From positions 372,001-436,000 of the forward strand of contig NZ_BCVC01000001.1 of assembly GCF_001591545.1 (NCBI RefSeq): a stretch of DNA of 64,000 nucleotides. Reading direction: 5' to 3'. The notes below the pieces were generated by a model that was not told where the DNA came from, searched no databases, and saw nothing but the letters and a program-made list of their open reading frames with translations. The DNA comes from Lederbergia lenta NBRC 16444. GTDB taxonomy: Bacteria; Bacillota; Bacilli; Bacillales; Bacillaceae_C. Below, piece by piece: positions 16,899-25,439 of the stretch. The position numbers and the translations under genes were made by a program. Numbering within the stretch: the first letter of the stretch is position 1; each line of letters opens with the position of its first letter.

Positions 16899-18345
16899 GT
16901 TAAGAAAATGGCATGATGAGTGGTTGTTGGAAGCAACGATAGATGAGATCCAGGAAAAGCTTGCGTCTGGTGTGATTACATCAGTCGAGCTTGTCCAAAT
17001 GTATTTGTATCGAATAGCAAAATACGATATAGATATTAATTCTGTAATTGAAATCAATTCGGATGCCTTACATATTGCGGCGGAACTTGACAAAGAGAGA
17101 AAGTTAGAGGGTATAAGAGGCGTAATGCACGGTATTCCGATTTTATTAAAAGATAATATTGATACAGGAGATAAAATGCACACGTCAGCAGGTTCACTTG
17201 CCCTGGCTAATCATTATGCAGTTGAAGATTCATTTGTTGCAGCCCAATTACGTAAAGCAGGTGCCATTTTACTTGGAAAAACAAATATGACAGAATGGGC
17301 GAATTTTATGACGTTTGGCATGCCAAGTGGCTATAGTTCAAGAGGCGGGCAGACACTGAACCCATATGGAGCCGGTAAACTGGATGTTGGTGGTTCAAGC
17401 TCTGGGGCAGGAGTGGCAGTAGCTGCTAACTTTGCGATGGGTGCCATTGGAACAGAGACATCTGGATCGATATTAAATCCATCTTTGAAAAATGCATTGG
17501 TTGGTGTGAAACCAACGGTGGGTTTAGTGAGTAGGAGCGGCGTAATTCCCATCGCGCATAGTCAAGATACACCAGGGCCAATGGCTAGAACTGTAAAGGA
17601 TGCAGCATATTTATTAGAGACGATTGCAGGTATTGATTCTAGGGACGTTGCTTCAGCATTTAATAGTAAGCAGACCAAGTATGCAGAACAATTAAATGAA
17701 ACAAGCTTGAAAGGAATAAGAATTGGTATTGCTCGAAAGCCATTTACGGAAAGAATGAGCAAACATAAGCTCTCCCTTTTTGATGAAGCAATTGATGTTT
17801 TACAAAATGTTGGAGCAGAATTGATAGATGATGTTAGCATACCATCAGCAAAAAATAGATGGGGATTGGAAATATTAACATATGAGTTTAAGGTGGATTT
17901 AAATGCTTATTTGCAGGCGACCCCACCTTCAAATAAATTACGCTCGTTAAGTGATGTAATTGCATTCAATTATGAGCATAGAGATACCATGTTAAAATAC
18001 GGACAAAAGCTACTCCTTGCTGCCGAAAAAACAAGCGGGACATTGAGAGAAGCTGAATATATTTATGCGTTAGAAAAGGAATTATATCTATCTAGAGAAA
18101 AGGGCATTGATTATGCATTAGAAAAGTATGAGCTAGATGCCGTTTTATTTCCTGGAGACCGCGGCTCAACTATTGGTGCAAAAGCGGGTTATCCTTCCGT
18201 TATTTTGCCCGCGGGATTTGTTCCGAATGGAGAACCCTTTGGAATTATGTTTACCGGGACGGCATTTAGCGAACAGACTTTATTGAAAATAGCCTATGCA
18301 TTTGAACAAGCAACAAAGCACAGGCAAATTCCAAAAATAGATTGA
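16885..18345 (+). CDS. Amidase signature family protein
   Basis: 486 residues with the full amidase-signature catalytic set: K89 in ILLKDNIDTGD, cis-Ser S171 in GGSSSGAG and nucleophile S195 in GTETSGSI; the 24-residue spacing of the two serines equals that in known family members. These enzymes hydrolyse carboxamide bonds; related proteins include GatA, 6-aminohexanoate-cyclic-dimer hydrolase-like and plant-type amidases, but there are no gatB/gatC neighbours here, so a tRNA role is unlikely. No signal peptide. Ribosome site GAAGGGGGAC. Last gene of the oxidoreductase/half-MFS/amidase operon. Confidence 0.9.
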   Translation: MENPKLRKWHDEWLLEATIDEIQEKLASGVITSVELVQMYLYRIAKYDIDINSVIEINSDALHIAAELDKERKLEGIRGVMHGIPILLKDNIDTGDKMHTSAGSLALANHYAVEDSFVAAQLRKAGAILLGKTNMTEWANFMTFGMPSGYSSRGGQTLNPYGAGKLDVGGSSSGAGVAVAANFAMGAIGTETSGSILNPSLKNALVGVKPTVGLVSRSGVIPIAHSQDTPGPMARTVKDAAYLLETIAGIDSRDVASAFNSKQTKYAEQLNETSLKGIRIGIARKPFTERMSKHKLSLFDEAIDVLQNVGAELIDDVSIPSAKNRWGLEILTYEFKVDLNAYLQATPPSNKLRSLSDVIAFNYEHRDTMLKYGQKLLLAAEKTSGTLREAEYIYALEKELYLSREKGIDYALEKYELDAVLFPGDRGSTIGAKAGYPSVILPAGFVPNGEPFGIMFTGTAFSEQTLLKIAYAFEQATKHRQIPKID

Positions 18346-18350
18346 ATGAT

Positions 18351-18380
18351 AAAGGCTGCCCTAATAATGGAGCAGCCTTT
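18351..18380. terminator. Hairpin after the amidase gene
   Basis: AAAGGCTGC (18351-18359) pairs with GCAGCCTTT (18372-18380). The downstream tail is not T-rich, so termination strength is uncertain. Confidence 0.6.
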
Positions 18381-18413
18381 GAAAATCGTATATCGTTTCA
18401 GAAAACTCTCAAG

Positions 18414-18504
18414 GGCTAATAGAATGACGTGCTAGCAAATAGACTTCTCGCAACGGCTAATAGAACGACACGATAGCGAATAGCTTGATCGCTAGATTAA
18501 TAGG
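18414..18504 (+). repeat. Intergenic tandem repeat, ~41-bp unit
   Basis: GGCTAATAGAA..GACR.G.TAGCRAATAG begins at 18414 and again at 18455, and a third partial unit (GATTAATAG) begins at 18495. The preceding CTCTCAAG / CTTCTCGCAAC also matches, so the array is about 2.5 units. No gene or RNA function can be assigned. Confidence 0.7.
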
Positions 18505-18517
18505 TACCAAATATTGG

Positions 18518-19441
18518 TTAGTCCGTCCTCAATGTTTCGCCAATTTTCAAGACTTCCAATCGCTCATCGGTCAGTTTTTGTTTTTTCCACTCAGCTAATA
18601 ATCGATCAAGAGCTTCTTTCGGTGTATCATCAGCTAAGCGATATGCACCGTAATGCATTGGAATCATTGTTTGCGCTTGTGTATCGACAAAAGCCTTGAT
18701 AGCTTCTTCTGGGCTAACATGCTGTGCGGCCATGAACCATTCCGGTTCATACGCTCCAATTGGCATTAAACAATAATTAATATCATATTTTTTGCCGATT
18801 TCTTGAAATCCTTTGAAATAACCACTATCCCCAGCAAAATAAATTGTTTGTTTGCTACAATCTTGAATCACCCATCCTCCCCAATGAGAACGATTCGTAT
18901 CTGTTAGCGTTCGCTTCGTCCAGTGTTGAGCTGGCGTAAAAGTAAATTGCAATCCAGCAACTTCATGTTCTTCCCACCAACTAAACTCTACTGTTTTTCT
19001 AAAGCCTTTTCGCTTAAACCAGTTTCCTAGACCTATAGGAACGAAAAAAGTCGGTTCACCATTTAAACTTTTAAGAGAAGAATAATGAAGATGGTCATAA
19101 TGACTGTGAGAAATTACTACAAAATCAATTGGTGGTAAATCACGTATTTTCAGTCCAGGAGGCGAAAGACGCTTATCCAATCCTAAGCGATTTGCCCAAA
19201 TGGGATCTGTTAAAATATTTTTCCCATTAAGTTGAATGAGAAAGGTAGAGTGGCCAATCCAAGTGATTGTTGAAATAGTACGATTGGATTGTAGAAACTC
19301 CACCTCTATTTCATCGGCTGTCGGTACTTGGAAAGATAAATCCTTTTGTTTAGCTTTTCTTTCCCTTCGCCACTGAAGTAAATCCTTAAATGTGCTAAGA
19401 GATGCATTTTTATCTATATTTTCATAGCGCTTCTTCTTCAT
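18518..19441 (-). CDS. Metallo-beta-lactamase-fold hydrolase (NAPE-PLD/UlaG-like)
   Basis: 307 residues. Metal-binding motifs are visible: WIGHSTFLIQLNGKNILTDP, SHSHYDHLHYSSL (the HxHxDH signature), AGDSGYF and a C-terminal MPMHYGAY. This arrangement is that of the YfhI/NAPE-PLD-like branch, hydrolysing phosphodiester-type substrates; the true substrate in bacilli is unknown. Cytoplasmic, monocistronic, convergent with the amidase operon. Confidence 0.88.
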   Translation of the reverse strand: MKKKRYENIDKNASLSTFKDLLQWRRERKAKQKDLSFQVPTADEIEVEFLQSNRTISTITWIGHSTFLIQLNGKNILTDPIWANRLGLDKRLSPPGLKIRDLPPIDFVVISHSHYDHLHYSSLKSLNGEPTFFVPIGLGNWFKRKGFRKTVEFSWWEEHEVAGLQFTFTPAQHWTKRTLTDTNRSHWGGWVIQDCSKQTIYFAGDSGYFKGFQEIGKKYDINYCLMPIGAYEPEWFMAAQHVSPEEAIKAFVDTQAQTMIPMHYGAYRLADDTPKEALDRLLAEWKKQKLTDERLEVLKIGETLRTD

Positions 19442-19608
19442 TTGCTAACCTCACATTGTTATTTTATATAGTTTAAGTTAAAAGTGGAAAACTTGCCAGG
19501 CAGGGTATCTTTGTTTATAGAAATTATATATCACTTTATTAAAGAGGTAGCTAATAAGTCGTTCTTCTTCTTGCATCAAAAGATTGTATTTGGAAAGGAT
19601 GAAATAAA

Positions 19609-20415
19609 GTGTTTATTAACCCTACAAAAGTAGATAGAGTTACAAGTGAATTTCGTTCATCAAAAAGGGCGGATCATCATGGAATAGATTTTGCTAATCC
19701 AGGCATACACGAGATTTATGCAGCTGCAGCTGGGACGGTATCGCGATCATATCGCTCAGATAGTTATGGTGAGTGTATTATGATTGTACATAACATAAAC
19801 GGTCAAATTTGGGAAACTGTTTATGCTCATATGCGCATTGGGAGTCGTAAAGTAGCTGCTGGCTCTAAAGTGAAGCAGGGTCAAGTAATAGGAATAATGG
19901 GAAATACAGGTCATTCCACTGGTCAGCATTTACATTTCGAATTGCATAAAGGAAGATGGGATATAGACAAAATAAATGCTGTTGATCCGTTTAAATATCT
20001 TGGTCTAAATAGGGAGATGCCTTCAGTTAATACTGACGGAAGTGTAGTTGACTATCTAAATAGCAAGAAACTAGATTCTAGTTATAGCCATCGTGCTCAG
20101 TTAGCTAGTCAATATGGGATTAAAAATTATCAAGGCACAGCAAAACAAAATATCGAGTTGTTAAACAGGTTGAAAGGCGATTTATCTACAAGAAATCTGT
20201 TGAATAAAGGTAAACGAGTTGAAGCAATTGTGGCTCAAGTCAACTACTATGATTCGCCGCGATGGACAAACCCTTCTGGCCAATTTAAAAAAGGCGAAGG
20301 TTGGATAGTCTTAGAAGAGATAGTAACGGCTGGATCACCTCAGCTTAAAGTTAAAAACAGCAACGGTAAATTATTTTATATTACCGCACGTAAGGATTTA
20401 GTAAAAATAAAGTAA
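19609..20415 (+). CDS. Phage-lysin-like M23 peptidase with cell-wall-binding domain
   Basis: 268 residues, GTG start with GGAAAGGA upstream. The LytM/M23 zinc peptidase domain (residues ~20-125) has HHGIDFA (zinc His and Asp) and HLHFE (H107, H109). It is followed by a segment DSSYSHRAQLASQYGIKNY..GTAKQNIELLNRLKG that, from memory, resembles the Amidase02_C wall-binding domain of Bacillus phage endolysins, then an SH3-like C-terminus. There is no signal peptide and no holin or other phage gene nearby. It looks like a stray endolysin gene kept or recently acquired. It would cleave peptidoglycan cross-links if released. Confidence 0.82.
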   Translation: MFINPTKVDRVTSEFRSSKRADHHGIDFANPGIHEIYAAAAGTVSRSYRSDSYGECIMIVHNINGQIWETVYAHMRIGSRKVAAGSKVKQGQVIGIMGNTGHSTGQHLHFELHKGRWDIDKINAVDPFKYLGLNREMPSVNTDGSVVDYLNSKKLDSSYSHRAQLASQYGIKNYQGTAKQNIELLNRLKGDLSTRNLLNKGKRVEAIVAQVNYYDSPRWTNPSGQFKKGEGWIVLEEIVTAGSPQLKVKNSNGKLFYITARKDLVKIK

Positions 20416-20440
20416 GGATTATTTAATAAATAGGAGAATA

Positions 20441-20759
20441 AAAAAGCCCAGTAGGGATAAGGCTCAGATAGTAGACAAACTCAAAAAAATGACCATCTAC
20501 AGACTTTTAAATTTTTTTACAATGGATAGAGTGATAGAGTAGGTTTTCCGAAACTTATCGCTCGATTAACCCGCAAGAGTCTAGCGAACGTTTCTCCAAG
20601 CCTTATTTAATCACTTCTTCGTTTTTGAAGTAAGACAGTAACAATAAACCAAAATTATGAACGCTATCAATTAGAGATCGTTAAATTCATCAGTAATTGT
20701 GATTTATTAGGTAGGAAAATTTAAAAAGGTAGTTGGAATGAGTACATTCCAACTACCTT
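20441..20759. repeat. Dispersed intergenic repeat, copy A
   Basis: The whole 20416-20766 gap is this element. It consists of a small AGCC...GGCT hairpin, a GTAGACAAAC.. segment, TATCGCTC...GCGAACGTTTCTCC, and a terminal perfect 15-bp inverted repeat AAGGTAGTTGGAATG/CATTCCAACTACCTT (20726-20759). The same order of blocks occurs at 52790-53032. Read leftward, the last hairpin is followed by TTTTTAAATTTT and can terminate the lipoprotein gene. Confidence 0.7.
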
Positions 20760-20766
20760 CCATGTT

Positions 20767-21558
20767 TTACTTCAGGCTATCTTCAATCTGACTTTTTAGT
20801 CTGTATATTTCTTTATCGTCACCACGATTTTGTAAATCAGCAGCATATGCAGTTAATAACATTTGTAAATCTACAAAAGCAGGAGCAATTTGCATCTGCT
20901 CGCCTTGGTTCAACGCTGATTGATTTATTTGACTTCGCGATTTATTTGTTTCTTCTCTAAAATCTCGTGCGAAGGCACCCCAAGTAGCTGGATCAAAAGA
21001 ATTTTTCTGTGAATCGTATTCATCATTTATTCTGTTGTAATATGATAGGATTTGTTCTTTAAATTCCTTAATCAATACTTCATGATTTATCTTCTCTGCT
21101 CCGACGATTTCTATTTTTTTTGAAAACTCAATTGTTTTCCCAGAATCTCCGTCTATAACTAATTCACCTTTTAGATTTTCAGAATCATTCCCAATAATAG
21201 CTTGGACACTTTTGGGCTGTACGGAAGCAATCTCCATTGTTACACCTACCCGATAAATACCCGATTGTAGTGAATTTCCTTTATTGGAAAATTGCTCAGA
21301 TTCAAACTTGCTGTCACCTACAATTACTTTTGACTGAGCTTTAAAGTTATCATCATTTGAAAGGGTTATTACTAATTTTGTGTTCTCTGGAAGGTTTGTC
21401 ATTCCTTTAAATGTAATTTTCCCTTCCTTTATAATTTCTTTTACATCCATTGTTACATTTAATTCTTTTGTTTCTTCATCCATTTTCTTTGATGAATCTG
21501 AACAAGCACCAAGCAGTAAAACTAAAATTGCTGCGAAAACTAAAAGCAATTTCTTCAA
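20767..21558 (-). CDS. Lipoprotein of unknown function
   Basis: 263 residues from TTG 21558, chosen because GGGGAAGGG precedes it; the upstream in-frame ATG would read through this ribosome site. The signal peptide KKLLLVFAAILVLLLGAC has a clear lipobox, so the protein is anchored to the outer face of the membrane. Residues ~35-150 look like a beta-rich domain (LPENTKLVITLSNDD), the rest is helical with Gln/Asn-rich stretches. I do not recognise a catalytic motif. Single gene. Confidence 0.75.
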   Translation of the reverse strand: MKKLLLVFAAILVLLLGACSDSSKKMDEETKELNVTMDVKEIIKEGKITFKGMTNLPENTKLVITLSNDDNFKAQSKVIVGDSKFESEQFSNKGNSLQSGIYRVGVTMEIASVQPKSVQAIIGNDSENLKGELVIDGDSGKTIEFSKKIEIVGAEKINHEVLIKEFKEQILSYYNRINDEYDSQKNSFDPATWGAFARDFREETNKSRSQINQSALNQGEQMQIAPAFVDLQMLLTAYAADLQNRGDDKEIYRLKSQIEDSLK

Positions 21559-21744
21559 TGACCCTTCCCCCTCTTTAATAGGAAAAAACACCCCAAGGAA
21601 CTATTATACGATAAATGCAAATAAAAGTAATTTATGACGAATGAAATCGAAATTCGCAATGAAACAGGATATAATTTTTATAAAAGTAAAGGATTGTAGT
21701 ATGATGGTAGAAGAATCTCGCAGTATGAGAAATGAGGAGAAAAA

Positions 21745-22890
21745 ATGACAAAAGAAGTGAATTTTTTATCAAATATAAAGCCCTTTTTGCAAAAAACATG
21801 GACGAATTCTAATTTTACAGAACCGACTCCGATTCAAATAAAAGCTATTCCTTTTATATTAGAAGGGAAAGACCTGATCGCTGAATCACCGACTGGAACT
21901 GGTAAAACAGTTGCTTATCTTCTACCAATTCTCGAACAAATTCAAGTGGAAAACAAAAACCTACAAGCGGTTATTTTAGCACCATCTCGTGAACTTGTAA
22001 TGCAGATTTATCAAGAATTACAAAAGTGGACAGAAGGTACGGCAATTTCAGGTGTTTCATTGGTTGGGGGCGCAAATATAAAACGCCAATTAGATAAATT
22101 AAAGAAAAAACCACAAATTGTTGTTGGGACACCTGGACGAATATTGGAACTTATCAAGTTGAAAAAACTAAAAATGCATGATGTAAAAACGATTGTTCTT
22201 GATGAAGGTGATCAGCTACTTATAAGTGAGCATATAAGTACAGTTCGAACAATAGTAAAATCAGCGCAGAATGACCGTCAACTTCTGCTATTTTCTGCCA
22301 CCTCTTTAAAAGACATTGATCTGTTTAAAGCGATGATAGATAGAGAACCAGAAATTATTAAAGTAGAGAGAAATGAGACTGCTTCAGCGGATGTAAATCA
22401 TTTATATTTATTATGTGAACCCCGAGATAAAGCCGAATTATTAAGAAGAATTGCGGCAATGGAAGGGATGAAAGGTCTTGTGTTTGTACGCGATGTAGGC
22501 AATATGACTGTATTAGCAGAGAAGTTGAAATATGAAAAAGTTTCACTGGATGTATTACATAGTGAGCTTGGAAAAAATGATCGTGAAAAGGCGCTTCAAT
22601 CTTTGCGAAATGGTGATGTGAAAATATTATTAGCAACTGATGTTGCGGCTAGAGGATTGGACATTGAAGGATTGACGCATGTCATTCATTCCGATTTTCC
22701 GTCTGACATAGAGCAATATATACATCGTTCTGGAAGAACTGGAAGAATGGGGGCAACAGGAACCGTTGTATCTCTTGTGACGCCTCGAGAAGAACGTGAA
22801 CTTAAGAAATATGGTAGACAACTTAACTTGAATATAAAGCTTCGTAGACTTTCTCATGGTCAATTTGTAGAAGCAAGCCGTAAGAAATAA
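21745..22890 (+). CDS. DEAD-box RNA helicase, YfmL-like
   Basis: 381 residues, a minimal two-domain helicase. Motifs in order: Q motif FTEPTPIQIKAI, motif I ESPTGTGKT, Ia APSRELV, Ib TPGR, motif II DEGD (instead of DEAD), III SAT, V TDVAARGLDI, VI HRSGRTGR. Length and the ESPTGTGKT form resemble B. subtilis YfmL, implicated in 50S ribosome assembly and cold growth. No C-terminal RNA-binding extension as in CshA/DbpA. Ribosome site GAGGAG. Monocistronic. The Ala-to-Gly change in motif II is conservative. Confidence 0.88.
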   Translation: MTKEVNFLSNIKPFLQKTWTNSNFTEPTPIQIKAIPFILEGKDLIAESPTGTGKTVAYLLPILEQIQVENKNLQAVILAPSRELVMQIYQELQKWTEGTAISGVSLVGGANIKRQLDKLKKKPQIVVGTPGRILELIKLKKLKMHDVKTIVLDEGDQLLISEHISTVRTIVKSAQNDRQLLLFSATSLKDIDLFKAMIDREPEIIKVERNETASADVNHLYLLCEPRDKAELLRRIAAMEGMKGLVFVRDVGNMTVLAEKLKYEKVSLDVLHSELGKNDREKALQSLRNGDVKILLATDVAARGLDIEGLTHVIHSDFPSDIEQYIHRSGRTGRMGATGTVVSLVTPREERELKKYGRQLNLNIKLRRLSHGQFVEASRKK

Positions 22891-23004
22891 GATCGCATTT
22901 CAAGATAATAACAGTATTACTGGGTTTTCCAAGTGGATTAGTCAACAAACTTAAGATCAATGGTGTAAAATATATATAAGGAAATCATTGGGAGGTTAGT
23001 TTGT

Positions 23005-24027
23005 ATGAAACCAAATGAGCATGTAAAGACAGTGGATGGTGTTCGATTTTCTTGGGATATGGATCGAGGCTTACTGCAATATGAAGGTGCGGATGTTGTG
23101 TTATTCTGGATTGATACTGCATTCAAGACGTTCATAGATACAATTGAGGAAATTACAGGTACAGAAAGTGCACGCATTGTGATGGAAGCAACTGGATATC
23201 GCACCGGTAAAATCGTCAGCGACTTTTTTGCTAGAAATACTAAAAATGAAGAAGAGTTGTTAACTCTTCTCCCGAACATATACAAAAGTGCTGGATGGGG
23301 CTCCTTTACAATAATTGAATTCTCTAATGAAAGAAAAGAAGCCGTTATACAATTAAGAGAAGATTGGGAACTCAAAATCAATCAACTTCAAAATAAAAAG
23401 GAACCAGGTAGTTTTCTTGCTGGGCATTGGGCAGGAATTCTATCTGGATTGTTTCAAGAAAAAGTATGGTATCGCATTGTAAAACATCCTTTTTCAGGTG
23501 ATGATGTGACAGAAATTGAGTTTTTCCCATCTAATATTTCTCCCGCTGAAAATATTCGAGAACTGTTAAGTAGCAAGGAACAATATGAAATTACAACACT
23601 TGAAGCAATGGTGGAGGATCGGACTCGTGATCTGAAAAAACTTGTAAGTGATTTATCGTCACCTATCATCCCCGTATTGGAGAATATTGTGGTAGTGCCA
23701 ATGATGGGGCGCTTTGATGAAAGCAGATCAACAGAATTAATTGAGAAAACATTACAAGGTGCAATCGATTACCAGGCAAATATTATTATCTTCGATGTTA
23801 CGGGAATGAATGAACTAGATAATTATGCCATTTCATTATTGGGAAATATAATACAGGCCGTTTCACTAGTAGGGGCGACCCCAATCATTGTGGGGATCTC
23901 TCCAGACTTAAGCATGCAGCTCATTTCAAGTGGGGTTTATTTGCGAGAATTAAAATGCTTTGCAACACTTAAACATGCAGTTCACTATGGATTGGCGTTA
24001 GAAGGCATGCAAATTACATTCAAATAA
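23005..24027 (+). CDS. V4R-like/STAS domain protein (RsbR-like)
   Basis: 340 residues. Residues ~10-185 resemble a V4R (4-vinyl-reductase-like) ligand-binding domain (RIVMEATGYRTGKIVSDFF, FLAGHWAGILSGLF); residues ~225-335 are a STAS domain as in RsbR co-antagonists of the stressosome (IIIFDVTGMNELDNYAISLL, GATPIIVGISPDLSMQLI; parts shown). By alignment from memory with B. subtilis RsbRA, the two phosphorylated threonines correspond to Asn (LDN) and Gln (SMQ) here. It may thus be a non-phosphorylatable sensor subunit. Monocistronic with strong terminator. Confidence 0.8.
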   Translation: MKPNEHVKTVDGVRFSWDMDRGLLQYEGADVVLFWIDTAFKTFIDTIEEITGTESARIVMEATGYRTGKIVSDFFARNTKNEEELLTLLPNIYKSAGWGSFTIIEFSNERKEAVIQLREDWELKINQLQNKKEPGSFLAGHWAGILSGLFQEKVWYRIVKHPFSGDDVTEIEFFPSNISPAENIRELLSSKEQYEITTLEAMVEDRTRDLKKLVSDLSSPIIPVLENIVVVPMMGRFDESRSTELIEKTLQGAIDYQANIIIFDVTGMNELDNYAISLLGNIIQAVSLVGATPIIVGISPDLSMQLISSGVYLRELKCFATLKHAVHYGLALEGMQITFK

Positions 24028-24035
24028 TACATATA

Positions 24036-24087
24036 AACACATTCGCCATAAACCTGCTCGAGGTTTGTGGCGAATGTGTTGTTTTTT
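24036..24087 (+). terminator. Terminator after the V4R-STAS gene
   Basis: AACACATTCGCCATAAACC pairs with GGTTTGTGGCGAATGTGTT, followed by GTTTTTTG. One of the strongest hairpins in the window. Confidence 0.92.
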
Positions 24088-24117
24088 GCTTAAAGCCATA
24101 CCATATGATTGCTGATG

Positions 24118-24957
24118 TCACAGCGGAAAATAAAGCTTGTCTGCAAGATCTGGAAAATCAATAAATGGGTTGCGATTTCCTTGAATATGAAAAATAGCTT
24201 GGTTACGGTGCTTTTCATACATGGATGGAGGAAATTGACGATTCCAATTTCTCAATAGTTTGAAGTTTACTTTCCTTTTAAATGGCTTTCTAATTTCATA
24301 AGGATACCTAAGAATAAAGTAAAACACCGCACGAGCTATTGTTCCTTTTCCAAATTCCGGTTCGAATAATTCGGCAAAGGCTACTCCACATTGGTTTTGG
24401 ATTTTTTCACTTGAAGATTCAGGGGTATAGTTAACAAAATCATGATAGGCAAAGTTGGAGCGAGCTGCATTGCACGCGGGCTCACAAGCGAAAAGATGAT
24501 GCAAATCACCTTTCATTGGTTCTCGCCCGCCAAACCATGATTGTGGTACAGCATGTTCTGCATTAAATTTTAAATCTTCAGGAACAACCTCAGCAGATTG
24601 CAAATCTTGCCTCATTCGTACTTCTAAATCCTTATTCACCAAATCAGATGGACTGTTTTCCACACCCGAATAAATATTTTTAACCATACCATTTGATTGC
24701 AAGTCAACCCATGTATATAAATATTCGTCTTTACTAATGTAATAAGGAATTTTATGTTCATGAGATTCTTTTACCAATGAGTGTAATGGATGAAACATCT
24801 TTGAACTAGTTGGCAGCTGAAAATCGAATTGACGATAATAATGTTGAACATCCTCTTTGTCAGCAGGGAGATCAAAATAAGTGAGTTCACTATTTAATAA
24901 TTTGATACGAAATTTCTCCAATGATGCTAGCATTGCTTTATTTCGTTCAGTGTTCAT
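24118..24957 (-). CDS. Endonuclease I family nuclease
   Basis: 279 residues. The beta-beta-alpha-metal core of the EndA/NucM/Bsn family is visible as FNAEHAVPQSWFGGREPMKGD then LHHLFACEPACNAARSN (parts shown), with the catalytic His in AEHAVPQSWF. Most relatives are secreted DNases/RNases, but no signal peptide is seen here, so it may act inside the cell or leave by another route. Monocistronic, convergent with the STAS gene. Specificity for DNA or RNA cannot be told. Confidence 0.85.
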   Translation of the reverse strand: MNTERNKAMLASLEKFRIKLLNSELTYFDLPADKEDVQHYYRQFDFQLPTSSKMFHPLHSLVKESHEHKIPYYISKDEYLYTWVDLQSNGMVKNIYSGVENSPSDLVNKDLEVRMRQDLQSAEVVPEDLKFNAEHAVPQSWFGGREPMKGDLHHLFACEPACNAARSNFAYHDFVNYTPESSSEKIQNQCGVAFAELFEPEFGKGTIARAVFYFILRYPYEIRKPFKRKVNFKLLRNWNRQFPPSMYEKHRNQAIFHIQGNRNPFIDFPDLADKLYFPL

Positions 24958-24993
24958 ATTTTCAGCCCCATTTCATATTAAATGTAAAAGATT

Positions 24994-25227
24994 CTAGGAG
25001 CCGATTCTTTTTAAATAAAATTCAATCGTCCCAAGCTCTTCATTCAACAATATTTCCATTTCTTTAAGATGGTGCCTTTTAACAATATTATCTTCTTTTG
25101 ACCAGGAAATAGTATATATAAAATAATAATCTTTAATTTTTCTAAAGATCACATTCGAATGAGGGAATTGATCGAAGCGAGCTATTATATTATAACGCTT
25201 CGTATATGACCATTTAAGCATTTTCAA
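24994..25227 (-). CDS. Small protein of unknown function
   Basis: 77 residues from TTG 25227 (or ATG 25221) with GAAAGGAT upstream. The sequence is aromatic and charged (KWSYTKRYNIIARFDQF, IYTISWSKEDN) with no membrane helix and no motif I recognise. It lies 37 nt upstream of the nuclease gene in the same direction and may be co-transcribed with it. Confidence 0.55.
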   Translation of the reverse strand: MKMLKWSYTKRYNIIARFDQFPHSNVIFRKIKDYYFIYTISWSKEDNIVKRHHLKEMEILLNEELGTIEFYLKRIGS

Positions 25228-25439
25228 TTACATCTATCCTTTCTTATACTTTAGTATAAACTTAAAATAAATAGAGTGAAATAAAAATACATCCAAGCTT
25301 TATATAAAAGTAAGAATTCGAATAAAAATATGATATGATTTGATCGAAGATAACGAAACATAGGGCAACATTTGCTAAAGAATAATCAGAAAATGTAATT
25401 GAACTTAAATAATTTTTAGATCTAGGAAGTGATATATAT

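Noticed and set aside
18414-18504. CRISPR array
   Set aside because: Only 2.5 imperfect units with no distinct unique spacers and no cas genes in the window.
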